Shown here: one piece after another, positions 1 to 5,360 of the stretch
Layout of the letters: every line of letters begins with the position of its first letter
How positions within the stretch are numbered: the first letter of the stretch is position 1
Assembly: GCA_020216965.1 (NCBI GenBank)
Contig: JAIWOJ010000131.1
Location: 1-6,597 of the forward strand
Reading direction: 5' to 3'
Length of the DNA stretch: 6,597 bases
DNA from: Prosthecobacter sp.
Lineage (GTDB): Bacteria > Verrucomicrobiota > Verrucomicrobiia > Verrucomicrobiales > Verrucomicrobiaceae
Program-made: the position numbers and the translations under genes
The notes under the pieces: model-generated
Databases searched by the model: none
Seen by the model: the letters and a program-made list of their open reading frames with translations, nothing else
Told to the model about the DNA's origin: nothing

Positions 1-242
1 GGCGATGGCGTCCGGGGATGGAGACAAGCTCGGATCTGGTGCTCACGCGGATCTTGTGGCTGCACGGTCTGGAGCCCTTGAACGCGAACACTTGGCAACG
101 CTACATCTACATCCACGGCACAAACGACGAGGCATCCATTGGCCGACCGGCCAGCCACGGCTGCGTGCGGCTGCGGAATGCGGATATGGTGGACCTCTTT
201 GATCTCACACCGGAAGGGACGCAGGTGTGGATCCGTGAATGA
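1..242 (+). CDS. L,D-transpeptidase, YkuD family (3' end only)
   Basis: This is the C-terminal part (79 residues, reading frame from base 3) of a YkuD-fold L,D-transpeptidase. These periplasmic enzymes form 3-3 crosslinks in peptidoglycan or attach proteins to it, through a catalytic cysteine. The signature is plain: HGTND at visible residues 38-42, then IGRPASHGCVRLRNADM, in which SHGC carries the catalytic Cys (codon 162-164) and the conserved His and Arg. The protein ends about 25 residues after the motif, at TGA 240-242, as usual for the family. The ATG at base 18 is probably internal, since the frame is open to the left edge and residues before it (RWRPG) fit the family. The substrate-binding N-terminus and any signal peptide lie outside the window, so the subgroup cannot be named. 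Confidence 0.9.
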   Translation, partial: RWRPGMETSSDLVLTRILWLHGLEPLNANTWQRYIYIHGTNDEASIGRPASHGCVRLRNADMVDLFDLTPEGTQVWIRE

Positions 243-435
243 GGGAGCGGAAAACGGGCTGGATGCAGGGGAAAAAATTTTCACGAAAACTTTCAACACC
301 TTTGCCCCCACGAAATCTAACCCTCCAACAGTGATGGCGGGAGTGATCCTGCCAAACTGGTCTTGAGAGTGATTGGTTGTTGTCACATCACCGTCTGTCT
401 CATGGCAGATTGTGTTGAGGTTGATGCAAGCACAC

Positions 436-475
436 GGGGCCGGGCGGAATCGGGAGCCGCCCGGCCCTCTTTGTT
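436..475 (+). terminator. Strong intrinsic terminator
   Basis: GGCCGGGCGG (438-447) pairs perfectly with CCGCCCGGCC (457-466), with one more G-C pair outside (437/467), around a 9-base loop. The T-rich tract TCTTTGTTT follows directly (468-476). The tract lies only on the right side, so the terminator acts on plus-strand transcripts. It ends either the transpeptidase transcript or a small RNA from the gap, and insulates the following NTF2-like/tsaB pair. Confidence 0.85.
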
Positions 476-480
476 TATCG

Positions 481-499
481 CCCACGGGGCCGCTGTGGG
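481..499 (+). other. Second GC hairpin before the NTF2-like gene
   Basis: CCCACGG (481-487) pairs with CTGTGGG (493-499) through seven pairs including one G-T, around a 5-base loop. No T-run follows, so it is not a standard terminator. It lies 13 bases downstream of the terminator hairpin and 43 bases before the next start codon, so it could sit in or just upstream of that gene's leader. Any function is unknown. Confidence 0.4.
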
Positions 500-542
500 G
501 GCTTGACGGGCTGCTGCCCCGCAGGCACTGCATCCATCTCCG

Positions 543-962
543 ATGAATGATGCTCAATCCCGCGCCACGCGGCTGATCCAGACCTATTATGACGCCTTTA
601 ACCGCGGTGACCGTGAGGCCATGCTGAGCCTGCTCTCCGAAGACGTCGTGCACGACATCAATCAGGGAGCGTGTGAGCTGGGCAAGGCTGCTTTTCGGGC
701 CTTTCTGAAGCACATGGACACCTGCTACGCTGAGCAGGTGGAGGAACTCGTGGTTTTTGCCAGCCCTTCTGGCACACGAGGAGCAGCAGAGTTTTTTATC
801 TCAGGGCGCTATCTGACCACGGATAGCGGGCTCCCCCCTGCCACAGGCCAATCCTACCGGCTCCGTGTCGGTGCTTTTTTTGAGATCACAGACGGGCTTG
901 TGGCCCGCGTCACGAACTACTACAACCTGCAGGACTGGCTGCGCCAAGTAGGTGTCGCATGA
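543..962 (+). CDS. Ketosteroid-isomerase-like NTF2-fold protein
   Basis: A 139-residue small cytosolic protein of the SnoaL/NTF2-like superfamily. It closely resembles the 'steroid delta-isomerase-related' conserved group (TIGR02096, from memory). Visible features are the N-terminal helix with YYDAFNRGD (residues 15-23), the strand SEDVVHDINQG (32-42), a central GAAEFFISGRY strand (80-90), GLPPATGQSYRLRVGAFFEI (96-115) and the C-terminal VTNYYNLQDWL (123-133). Length and motif order are complete for the family. Its reaction is unknown; members are often called isomerases without proof. The ATG at 543 is chosen because the first helix starts there, and no Shine-Dalgarno motif precedes it. The stop overlaps the tsaB start by four bases (ATGA), suggesting co-transcription and coupled translation, though no functional link to tRNA modification is obvious. 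Confidence 0.87.
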   Translation: MNDAQSRATRLIQTYYDAFNRGDREAMLSLLSEDVVHDINQGACELGKAAFRAFLKHMDTCYAEQVEELVVFASPSGTRGAAEFFISGRYLTTDSGLPPATGQSYRLRVGAFFEITDGLVARVTNYYNLQDWLRQVGVA

Positions 963-1618
963 GCTCTAGCGTTCTAGCGATTGACCTGTCTAGCCCCAGG
1001 GGCTGCATCACGGCGCGTCGAGATGGCAACACCGTGTATCAAGCGGTCTTTCAGTCCGAGCGTTCTCACAATGCCAGCCTGTTTCACCCGCTCGCCGAGG
1101 CTCTAGATGCGCTGGGCCGGACGGAGACCGGTCTCGTCGTGACCGGGACTGGTCCGGGCAGCTACACGGGCGTGCGCATCAGCATCGCCACAGCGCAGGG
1201 CGTGGCGCTATCCTGCGGCTGGCAGGTCATCGGCTTGCCGTCCATCTGCACGGGTGCTGTGCCGAGTTACCATGTTCTGGGCGATGCTCGACGCGGCATG
1301 TTTTACCATGCCACTGTGCATGGGGGGCGGCTCATCCAGCCACCCATCCTCCTGACGCGCTCAGAGGCTGAGGCTGCGCTGCAAAGCGTCCGCTCTGAGC
1401 CCTGGCTGAGCTTTGACCCAAAGCCACCCCTACCAGGCTTGGTGCTGGCGACACCGGATGCCACTGCCCTAGCCGCGCTGGCAGAGCGGCTAGACCAAGA
1501 TGAGCTGACCCGGCTAGAAAAAGCAGCGCTAGAGCCATTTTACCTTCAGGAGGCCTTCATCACCACCGCACGAAAAGCTGGAAAACGAGTGCCTGAGCCC
1601 CTTGGCTCCGTTGCCTGA
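959..1618 (+). CDS. tsaB: tRNA t6A biosynthesis protein TsaB
   Basis: A 219-residue protein of the TsaB family (ASKHA fold), the non-catalytic partner of TsaD. With TsaE it moves threonylcarbamoyl from TC-AMP onto A37 of ANN-decoding tRNAs in the cytoplasm. The evidence is the N-terminal VLAIDLSS (residues 5-12; most members have AIDTS), SHNASLFHPL (36-45), the hallmark GTGPGSYTGVRISIATAQG (63-81), and DARRGMFYHA (109-118) in the second half. Length is normal (about 220-230). It overlaps the upstream NTF2-like gene through ATGA, with only a weak SD-like AGTAGGTG before the start. The usual partners tsaE, tsaD or rimI are not adjacent. An unusual density of CTA leucine codons occurs here compared with neighbouring genes. 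Identification is firm; the exact role is by homology. Confidence 0.92.
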   Translation: MSSSVLAIDLSSPRGCITARRDGNTVYQAVFQSERSHNASLFHPLAEALDALGRTETGLVVTGTGPGSYTGVRISIATAQGVALSCGWQVIGLPSICTGAVPSYHVLGDARRGMFYHATVHGGRLIQPPILLTRSEAEAALQSVRSEPWLSFDPKPPLPGLVLATPDATALAALAERLDQDELTRLEKAALEPFYLQEAFITTARKAGKRVPEPLGSVA

Positions 1619-1619
1619 T

Positions 1620-1664
1620 GTCGCTTGCGAAAGGGCGCACGTCGAACTCCAGCGACGGTTTTTG
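1620..1664 (+). terminator. Possible intrinsic terminator after tsaB
   Basis: GTCGCT (1620-1625) can pair with AGCGAC (1651-1656), and a nested hairpin TGCG/CGCA (1626-1629/1636-1639) lies inside. GGTTTTTGG follows at 1657-1665, giving a run of five T. It starts two bases after the tsaB stop. The outer stem is short and its loop long, so this is weaker than the terminator at 436-475. An alternative pairing of AAGGGC (1631-1636) with GCCCTT (1669-1674) would compete with it. Confidence 0.4.
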
Positions 1665-1682
1665 GCTTGCCCTTGCTGTTTA

Positions 1683-1698
1683 GTTAAGAGAAATTAAC
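1683..1698. repeat. Small AT-rich inverted repeat before the TPM gene
   Basis: GTTAA (1683-1687) and TTAAC (1694-1698) form a five-base inverted repeat with a six-base spacer, lying 8 bases before the start codon at 1707. The stretch 1677-1706 is markedly AT-rich against its surroundings, which fits a promoter or operator region. I could not assign clean -35 and -10 boxes. AAGAGAAA at 1686-1693 is at best a poor and distant ribosome binding site. Confidence 0.3.
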
Positions 1699-1706
1699 CA
1701 TTATTC

Positions 1707-2375
1707 ATGAAATGTCCGCATTGCTCCCGTCCTGTGGCCCGCGAACAAGCGGTCTGCACGGCGTGCGGTTTTTCCGCGACTGCCATCCGGGCATATCTAG
1801 GGGCAGATTGGGTGCGTCTCGAACGGATCACCGATGTCTCTGGCAGGCTGAACCTGCGTGAAACTCGCCATCTAGAGACCGTGTTGGATGAATTTGAGCG
1901 CCGCTTTCCGCAGTGCTTCATGGCAGCCTACTGCGGAGCCCTGCCAGAGACGTTGACACTGCCTGACCTGGGTTTCTGGCTGATCAACCACGGTGCTTTT
2001 CAAACGCACCAAATCAGCCGCCGCAATGACTTTGCCATCGTCATGCTCGTGGACCCACTGCGTGAACAGGCCGCCATCACGGTAGGCTATGCCTTGGAGC
2101 CTATCCTGACAGAGACCGTCCTCTCCGCTATCCTGGCAAAGGTGCGCACAAAACTGAGACAGGGCCGCATTTCTGCGGCCATGGAGGAGGCATGCCGACA
2201 GATTGACGAATCACTGCGTGCAGCCGGGCAGCGCCAGGATGCAGAACCTGAGCGGCTGCCAGCCCTGGTGTCAGACGCATCCGATCTAGGGCTGCAAAGC
2301 CTGCGGGGGACAGGGCGCAGCCAACCGCTCTTGCCCCATGCACCTTCCACACGGAAGCTGCCGAAAAAAAGCTGA
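1707..2375 (+). CDS. Zinc-ribbon TPM-domain protein
   Basis: A 222-residue protein with two recognisable parts. Residues 3-21 form a zinc ribbon, CPHC and CTACG (Cys 3, 6, 17, 20). Residues about 41-172 form a TPM domain (formerly DUF477; Psb32/Rossa type): ITDVSGRLNLRETRHLETVL at 41-60 matches the usual start of the domain, then RNDFAIVMLVDP (106-117), then AITVGYALEPILTE (123-136) and a final helix. TPM domains occur in photosystem II repair and respiratory-chain proteins, and some have phosphatase-like activity; the biochemical role here is unknown. The typical acidic Asp-Asn pair before the second strand appears as Asn-Asp (107-108). There is no signal peptide or membrane segment, so it should be cytosolic, unlike most TPM proteins, which are exported and anchored. 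The C-terminal 50 residues are polar and probably disordered. It precedes the next gene by 22 bases, so the two are likely co-transcribed. Confidence 0.82.
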   Translation: MKCPHCSRPVAREQAVCTACGFSATAIRAYLGADWVRLERITDVSGRLNLRETRHLETVLDEFERRFPQCFMAAYCGALPETLTLPDLGFWLINHGAFQTHQISRRNDFAIVMLVDPLREQAAITVGYALEPILTETVLSAILAKVRTKLRQGRISAAMEEACRQIDESLRAAGQRQDAEPERLPALVSDASDLGLQSLRGTGRSQPLLPHAPSTRKLPKKS

Positions 2376-2397
2376 CCCTCGCCCATCGCCTGAACGA

Positions 2398-3519
2398 ATG
2401 AAAGCACCTCTCAGGCTCAACCCTCACCTAGCTTGGCTGCTGGGCGCGATCTTCCTGGGCACCATGGCAGCCCAGGGGCAATCGATTGATGAAGAGCTGC
2501 CCCTGCCACGATGGGAGCAGGATCCCCCTGCCCTGAATGCCCCCGACAGCCCAGGCAGCCAGTTCAACTCCTTACTGCCTGGCTCTCTCATCCCTGCCCT
2601 GCCACCTCCTGCCGAGCTGCCCAAGCTAGGCCCGAGGCTTGAGGACGCACCTTCGGGTCTTTCCTCTCAGATTGGCCCCATGGACCTATCCCTTTTCCTC
2701 CATGGCAGTTTGCTCGGCAGCGCACGGCCAGCCCAGACACCGCGCACCCCGACGCCTGCGCTGGCCCTGCGTGACCTGCCAGCGCACTTCCTGCCCGCTT
2801 TGGTGGATGCTCCGACCAATGAACATCTCATCGATCCACAAAATCTACTTCCCGAAATCGAGCGCGAAGACCTAGAGCGCCTCCTCACCTTTCATGCCAC
2901 GGATGCCCGCATCCACCTTTACATCCTCGTTCTTGATGCAGATCAAAAACTACCCGTCGATGCTGATCCGGCCCGTTTTGCCAGGGGTGCCCTTTCCCGC
3001 CAAACCTGCTGCCTGGCCATTTACCCCCTAGCAGAGCCCTGGCGCGCACGGCTTTTCCTCTCTCAGAGCATTCATCAAGCCGCCTCCGCAGACAGCCTCC
3101 TCGACATGGCAGCCGACTGTATCCGTGATGCCCAGCAGACCGATCAGCCAGCCGAGCAGCTAAGCCGCTATGCCATCCGCCTCTGCACACGGCTCTACTG
3201 GCTGCAAAGCACACTCCCAGGCGCAGGGGCAGCCTCCAGCGCCCAGCCTGGCGGGCGTCCGCTGCGTGAAATCAGCGCTGAAGCCACAGCCAGCCCAGGG
3301 CTGTCTCTGCTGCGCGATCACAGCCCGCTGCTCCTCGGCATCTCCGGCGCTCTGGGCGCACTGCTCATCATCACCCAACTGGCGCGCCTTTGGCGTAGGC
3401 GCTGCCGCGTCCGGCACATCGCCTCTGTCTGGATGCTGCCAGAGCCGGAAATCGTGCCCCGTCTGGGCGGCCCTTTTTCCGCAGGTGCAGGTGCCCTGCT
3501 TAGCTACAAACGCGAATAG
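2398..3519 (+). CDS. Exported membrane-anchored protein, possible diverged TPM domain
   Basis: A 373-residue protein that I cannot assign firmly. The start at 2398 gives a classic signal peptide: MKAPLRLNPH, hydrophobic core LAWLLGAIFLGTMAA, and a likely cut near AQGQ (25-28). An upstream ATG at 2338 would overlap the previous gene and add 20 charged residues before the signal, so I reject it. Residues 35-125 are proline-rich and probably a flexible linker. Residues 145-270 (DPQNLLPEIEREDLERLL, then RIHLYILVLDADQ, CCLAIYPL, RARLFLS) follow the order of strands and helices of a TPM domain but lack its glycine motif VGYG. Residues 309-330 form one transmembrane helix, followed by RRRCRVR, so the bulk should face the periplasm and the tail the cytoplasm. 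The tail PRLGGPFSAGAGALLSY resembles the Gly-rich tails of TPM proteins. Beside a clear TPM gene, a diverged TPM partner is plausible but unproven. Confidence 0.68.
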   Translation: MKAPLRLNPHLAWLLGAIFLGTMAAQGQSIDEELPLPRWEQDPPALNAPDSPGSQFNSLLPGSLIPALPPPAELPKLGPRLEDAPSGLSSQIGPMDLSLFLHGSLLGSARPAQTPRTPTPALALRDLPAHFLPALVDAPTNEHLIDPQNLLPEIEREDLERLLTFHATDARIHLYILVLDADQKLPVDADPARFARGALSRQTCCLAIYPLAEPWRARLFLSQSIHQAASADSLLDMAADCIRDAQQTDQPAEQLSRYAIRLCTRLYWLQSTLPGAGAASSAQPGGRPLREISAEATASPGLSLLRDHSPLLLGISGALGALLIITQLARLWRRRCRVRHIASVWMLPEPEIVPRLGGPFSAGAGALLSYKRE

Positions 3520-3534
3520 CAGGATGCTGTGAAA

Positions 3535-3546
3535 GGGGCGTGCCCC
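3535..3546. repeat. Short GC inverted repeat after the anchored protein gene
   Basis: GGGGC (3535-3539) and GCCCC (3542-3546) are perfect inverted repeats separated by two bases, 15 bases after the stop codon. The hairpin would need a four-base loop with four G-C pairs. No T-run follows, so terminator function is doubtful. It could protect the 3' end of the message or pause polymerase. Confidence 0.3.
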
Positions 3547-3555
3547 AGCGCGTTC

Positions 3556-3584
3556 TTGTCAGGGAGGCAGGGCATTTTGTGCTA
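3556..3584 (+). promoter_or_regulatory. Candidate housekeeping promoter for the NuoE-NuoF fusion gene
   Basis: TTGTCA (3556-3561) matches five of six bases of the -35 consensus. After 17 bases comes GTGCTA (3579-3584), within TGTGCTAGCCT. This -10 is poor against TATAAT but close to the GCTANAWC-type -10 described for Caulobacter housekeeping promoters. The spacing is ideal, and it lies in the 119-base gap between two separately transcribed genes, where a promoter is expected. The start of transcription would fall near 3591-3593. Confidence 0.45.
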
Positions 3585-3638
3585 GCCTCACCCATGGGCC
3601 ATTTGATACCAGCCTAGACCAACCGCCAGCCCCCAATC

Positions 3639-5306
3639 ATGTCAAAAAACCTCAGCGCTCTATCCTTCCGCAAAGGCATCGAAAAAAACATCTTTGAGCG
3701 CATGGTCGAAGCCGCAGAAAAGCATGGCGGCACCGCCGAACGCCATGACCTCGTGCACCAGATGGGGCAGGATCACCTTTTCGGCGATGCCATCACGCTG
3801 GGGGCCGTCAGTTTTTATGACTTCCTGAAAAAGGAAAACGAGGGCAAAAAAGTCTTTGTCTGCAATGGCAGCGCCTGCCTCTGTGCCGGGACGCAGGAGC
3901 CGCTTCACCACGCCCTGGAAAAGCATTTTACCAAAGAAGAAATCGGCCACATCTGCTGCCTAGGCCGCTGCCATGAGGGCGGTGCCTTTCAGTTCGCTGG
4001 CAAAAACTACTCAGGCCAGTCACCCTCTGCTCTGGCTGAACTTTTCCAGACCGGCCAGGGTGACAGTGCAGACCGCTACGCCGTCGTCTCCCATCTGCAG
4101 CCCGCGATTTTGACAGCGGAGTTTCACGGTATCGCAGACTACTATGCGCCTTTTCGGAAACTCATCACCGAGGGCAATCGCGACGCGCTAGCTGCCGAGC
4201 TGAAAGAAAGCGGCCTGCGCGGTCGCGGCGGAGCTGGGTTTCCCCTTTCCATTAAATGGGCTGGCTGCCGTGCCGCCGAGGGCAGCGTGAAATACATCGT
4301 CTGCAATGCGGATGAAGGCGATCCCGGTGCCTACATCGACAAGTACCTCATGGAAAAGCAGCCGCATAGCGTGCTGCTGGGCATGATGGTCGCTGGCTGG
4401 TATGCCGGGGCAGAGACGGGCGTGCTGTACATCCGGGCTGAGTACCCAGACAGCGTCACCCTCGTGAACCAAGCCATCGCCGATCTGCACGCAGCCGGCT
4501 TACTGGGAAAAAATATCCTCGGCACAGGCTTCAACTTTGCGCTGAAAACCATCAAAGGCGCAGGTGCCTACATCTGTGGCGAAGAAACTGCGCTCCTTGC
4601 CAGCATCGAGGGCCAGCGCCCTGAGGTGCGCACGCGCCCGCCTTTCCCAGTCAACGAGGGGCTCTACCGCAAGCCAACCATCGTCAACAACGTCGAGACC
4701 TTTGCCAACCTCCGAGCCATCCTCACCCTAGGGGGCAGAGGTTACGCCCAGATCGGCACGCCTCAGTCCACGGGGCCAAAGCTGCTCTCGCTGGATAGCC
4801 ACTTTGTCAAACCGGGCATCTACGAGGTCGCCATGGGCACACCGCTCCAGACGGTGATCGACCTCGCGGGTGGCTTCAAAACCAGGGTCAAGGCGCTACA
4901 AATCGGCGGCCCTCTCGGTGGCATCGTGCCGGTTGAGCACATCAGCCAGCTCACGGTGGATTTTGAGAGCTTCAAGAAAGCTGGTTTTCTCCTCGGCCAC
5001 GCCGGCGTCGTCAGCATTCCTGAAGCGATGCCGATGATTGAATACATCCAACACCTCTTCCAGTTCACTGCGGATGAAAGCTGCGGCAAATGCTTCCCCT
5101 GCCGCCTCGGCAGCACGCGTGGAAAGGAACTCATCGCCAAAGCCCGCAGTGACCGCACCTTTAAAATCGACCGTGAACTCCTCTCTGACCTGCTCGACAC
5201 CATGGAGCAGACCTCCCTCTGCGCCCTGGGTGGCGGTGTGCCCCTGCCGATCAAAAACGCCCTGCAGCATTTTGAGCCAGAGCTGCGGCCTTACCTTCAG
5301 GAATAG
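3639..5306 (+). CDS. NuoE-NuoF fusion: NADH-binding iron-sulfur flavoprotein (FdsB/HoxF-like)
   Basis: A 555-residue cytosolic redox subunit joining a NuoE-type and a NuoF-type module. Residues 14-70 are the NuoE helical part, ending with GAVSFYDFL (55-63). Residues 71-125 are the thioredoxin-like [2Fe-2S] domain, with CNGSAC (75, 80) and CLGRC (107, 111) as ligands. The NuoF part has the FMN/NADH motifs GLRGRGGAGFP (192-202), CNADEGDPGAYIDK (222-235) and GAGAYICGEETALL (307-320). An SLBB-like section (about 390-430) follows. The N3-type [4Fe-4S] site is ESCGKCFPCRLG (Cys 482, 485, 488) plus Cys 528. All key residues are present. Such fusions pass electrons between NAD(H) and a partner: formate dehydrogenase (FdsB), NAD-linked [NiFe] hydrogenase (HoxF) or [FeFe] hydrogenase (HndC/HydB). 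It lacks the extra C-terminal ferredoxin domain frequent in HydB types. No nuo, fds, hox or hyd partner is adjacent, and the next gene is convergent, so the real partner is unknown. The start at 3639 lacks a Shine-Dalgarno sequence. Confidence 0.9.
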   Translation: MSKNLSALSFRKGIEKNIFERMVEAAEKHGGTAERHDLVHQMGQDHLFGDAITLGAVSFYDFLKKENEGKKVFVCNGSACLCAGTQEPLHHALEKHFTKEEIGHICCLGRCHEGGAFQFAGKNYSGQSPSALAELFQTGQGDSADRYAVVSHLQPAILTAEFHGIADYYAPFRKLITEGNRDALAAELKESGLRGRGGAGFPLSIKWAGCRAAEGSVKYIVCNADEGDPGAYIDKYLMEKQPHSVLLGMMVAGWYAGAETGVLYIRAEYPDSVTLVNQAIADLHAAGLLGKNILGTGFNFALKTIKGAGAYICGEETALLASIEGQRPEVRTRPPFPVNEGLYRKPTIVNNVETFANLRAILTLGGRGYAQIGTPQSTGPKLLSLDSHFVKPGIYEVAMGTPLQTVIDLAGGFKTRVKALQIGGPLGGIVPVEHISQLTVDFESFKKAGFLLGHAGVVSIPEAMPMIEYIQHLFQFTADESCGKCFPCRLGSTRGKELIAKARSDRTFKIDRELLSDLLDTMEQTSLCALGGGVPLPIKNALQHFEPELRPYLQE

Positions 5307-5360
5307 ACCGGTTCTCAAAATGTCTGTCAGATTCCCCGCGGCAGGGCGAGGGGAGAGCCT
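5307..5360. other. Short convergent intergenic region without a clear terminator
   Basis: Only 54 bases separate the stop codons of two converging genes. TCCCC (5333-5337) can pair with GGGGA (5350-5354), but there is no T-run on either side. Termination here may be Rho-dependent or occur within the opposing genes. Nothing else is seen. Confidence 0.5.

Larger units (their letters stand above)
243..542. other. 300-base intergenic region with two GC hairpins
   Basis: No convincing coding region is seen here. The first part (243-435) is relatively AT-rich for this window, with A/T runs around 270-295, and holds no recognisable RNA gene. The second part holds a strong terminator hairpin (436-475) and a further hairpin at 481-499 just ahead of the next gene. 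The 190 bases between the transpeptidase stop and the terminator are either a long 3' untranslated region or room for a small RNA ending at the terminator. Sequence alone does not decide which. Confidence 0.6.

Noticed and set aside
271..282. GAAAAAATTTTC as an operator-like palindrome
   Set aside because: It is a simple A/T run with unequal halves in an AT-rich gap, and no promoter elements line up with it.
139..366. Plus-strand open frame running from the transpeptidase gene into the gap
   Set aside because: Its first half is out of frame within the conserved SHGCVR region and its product has no recognisable features.
503..531. TTGACG at 503-508 as a -35 box for the NTF2-like gene
   Set aside because: At 17 bases spacing the -10 would be CACTGC, which matches neither the standard nor the GCTA-type consensus.
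2338..2397. Earlier ATG for the anchored protein
   Set aside because: It would overlap the TPM gene by 38 bases and put 20 polar, basic residues before a complete signal peptide that begins at 2398.
4820..5318. Long minus-strand open frames of 140-144 residues inside the fusion redox gene
   Set aside because: They are antisense to a fully conserved NuoF region, have no recognisable motif, and arise from the GC-rich codon pattern of the real gene.
5333..5354. Hairpin between the two convergent genes as a bidirectional terminator
   Set aside because: The stem is only five pairs before a bulge, and no T-run follows on either strand.
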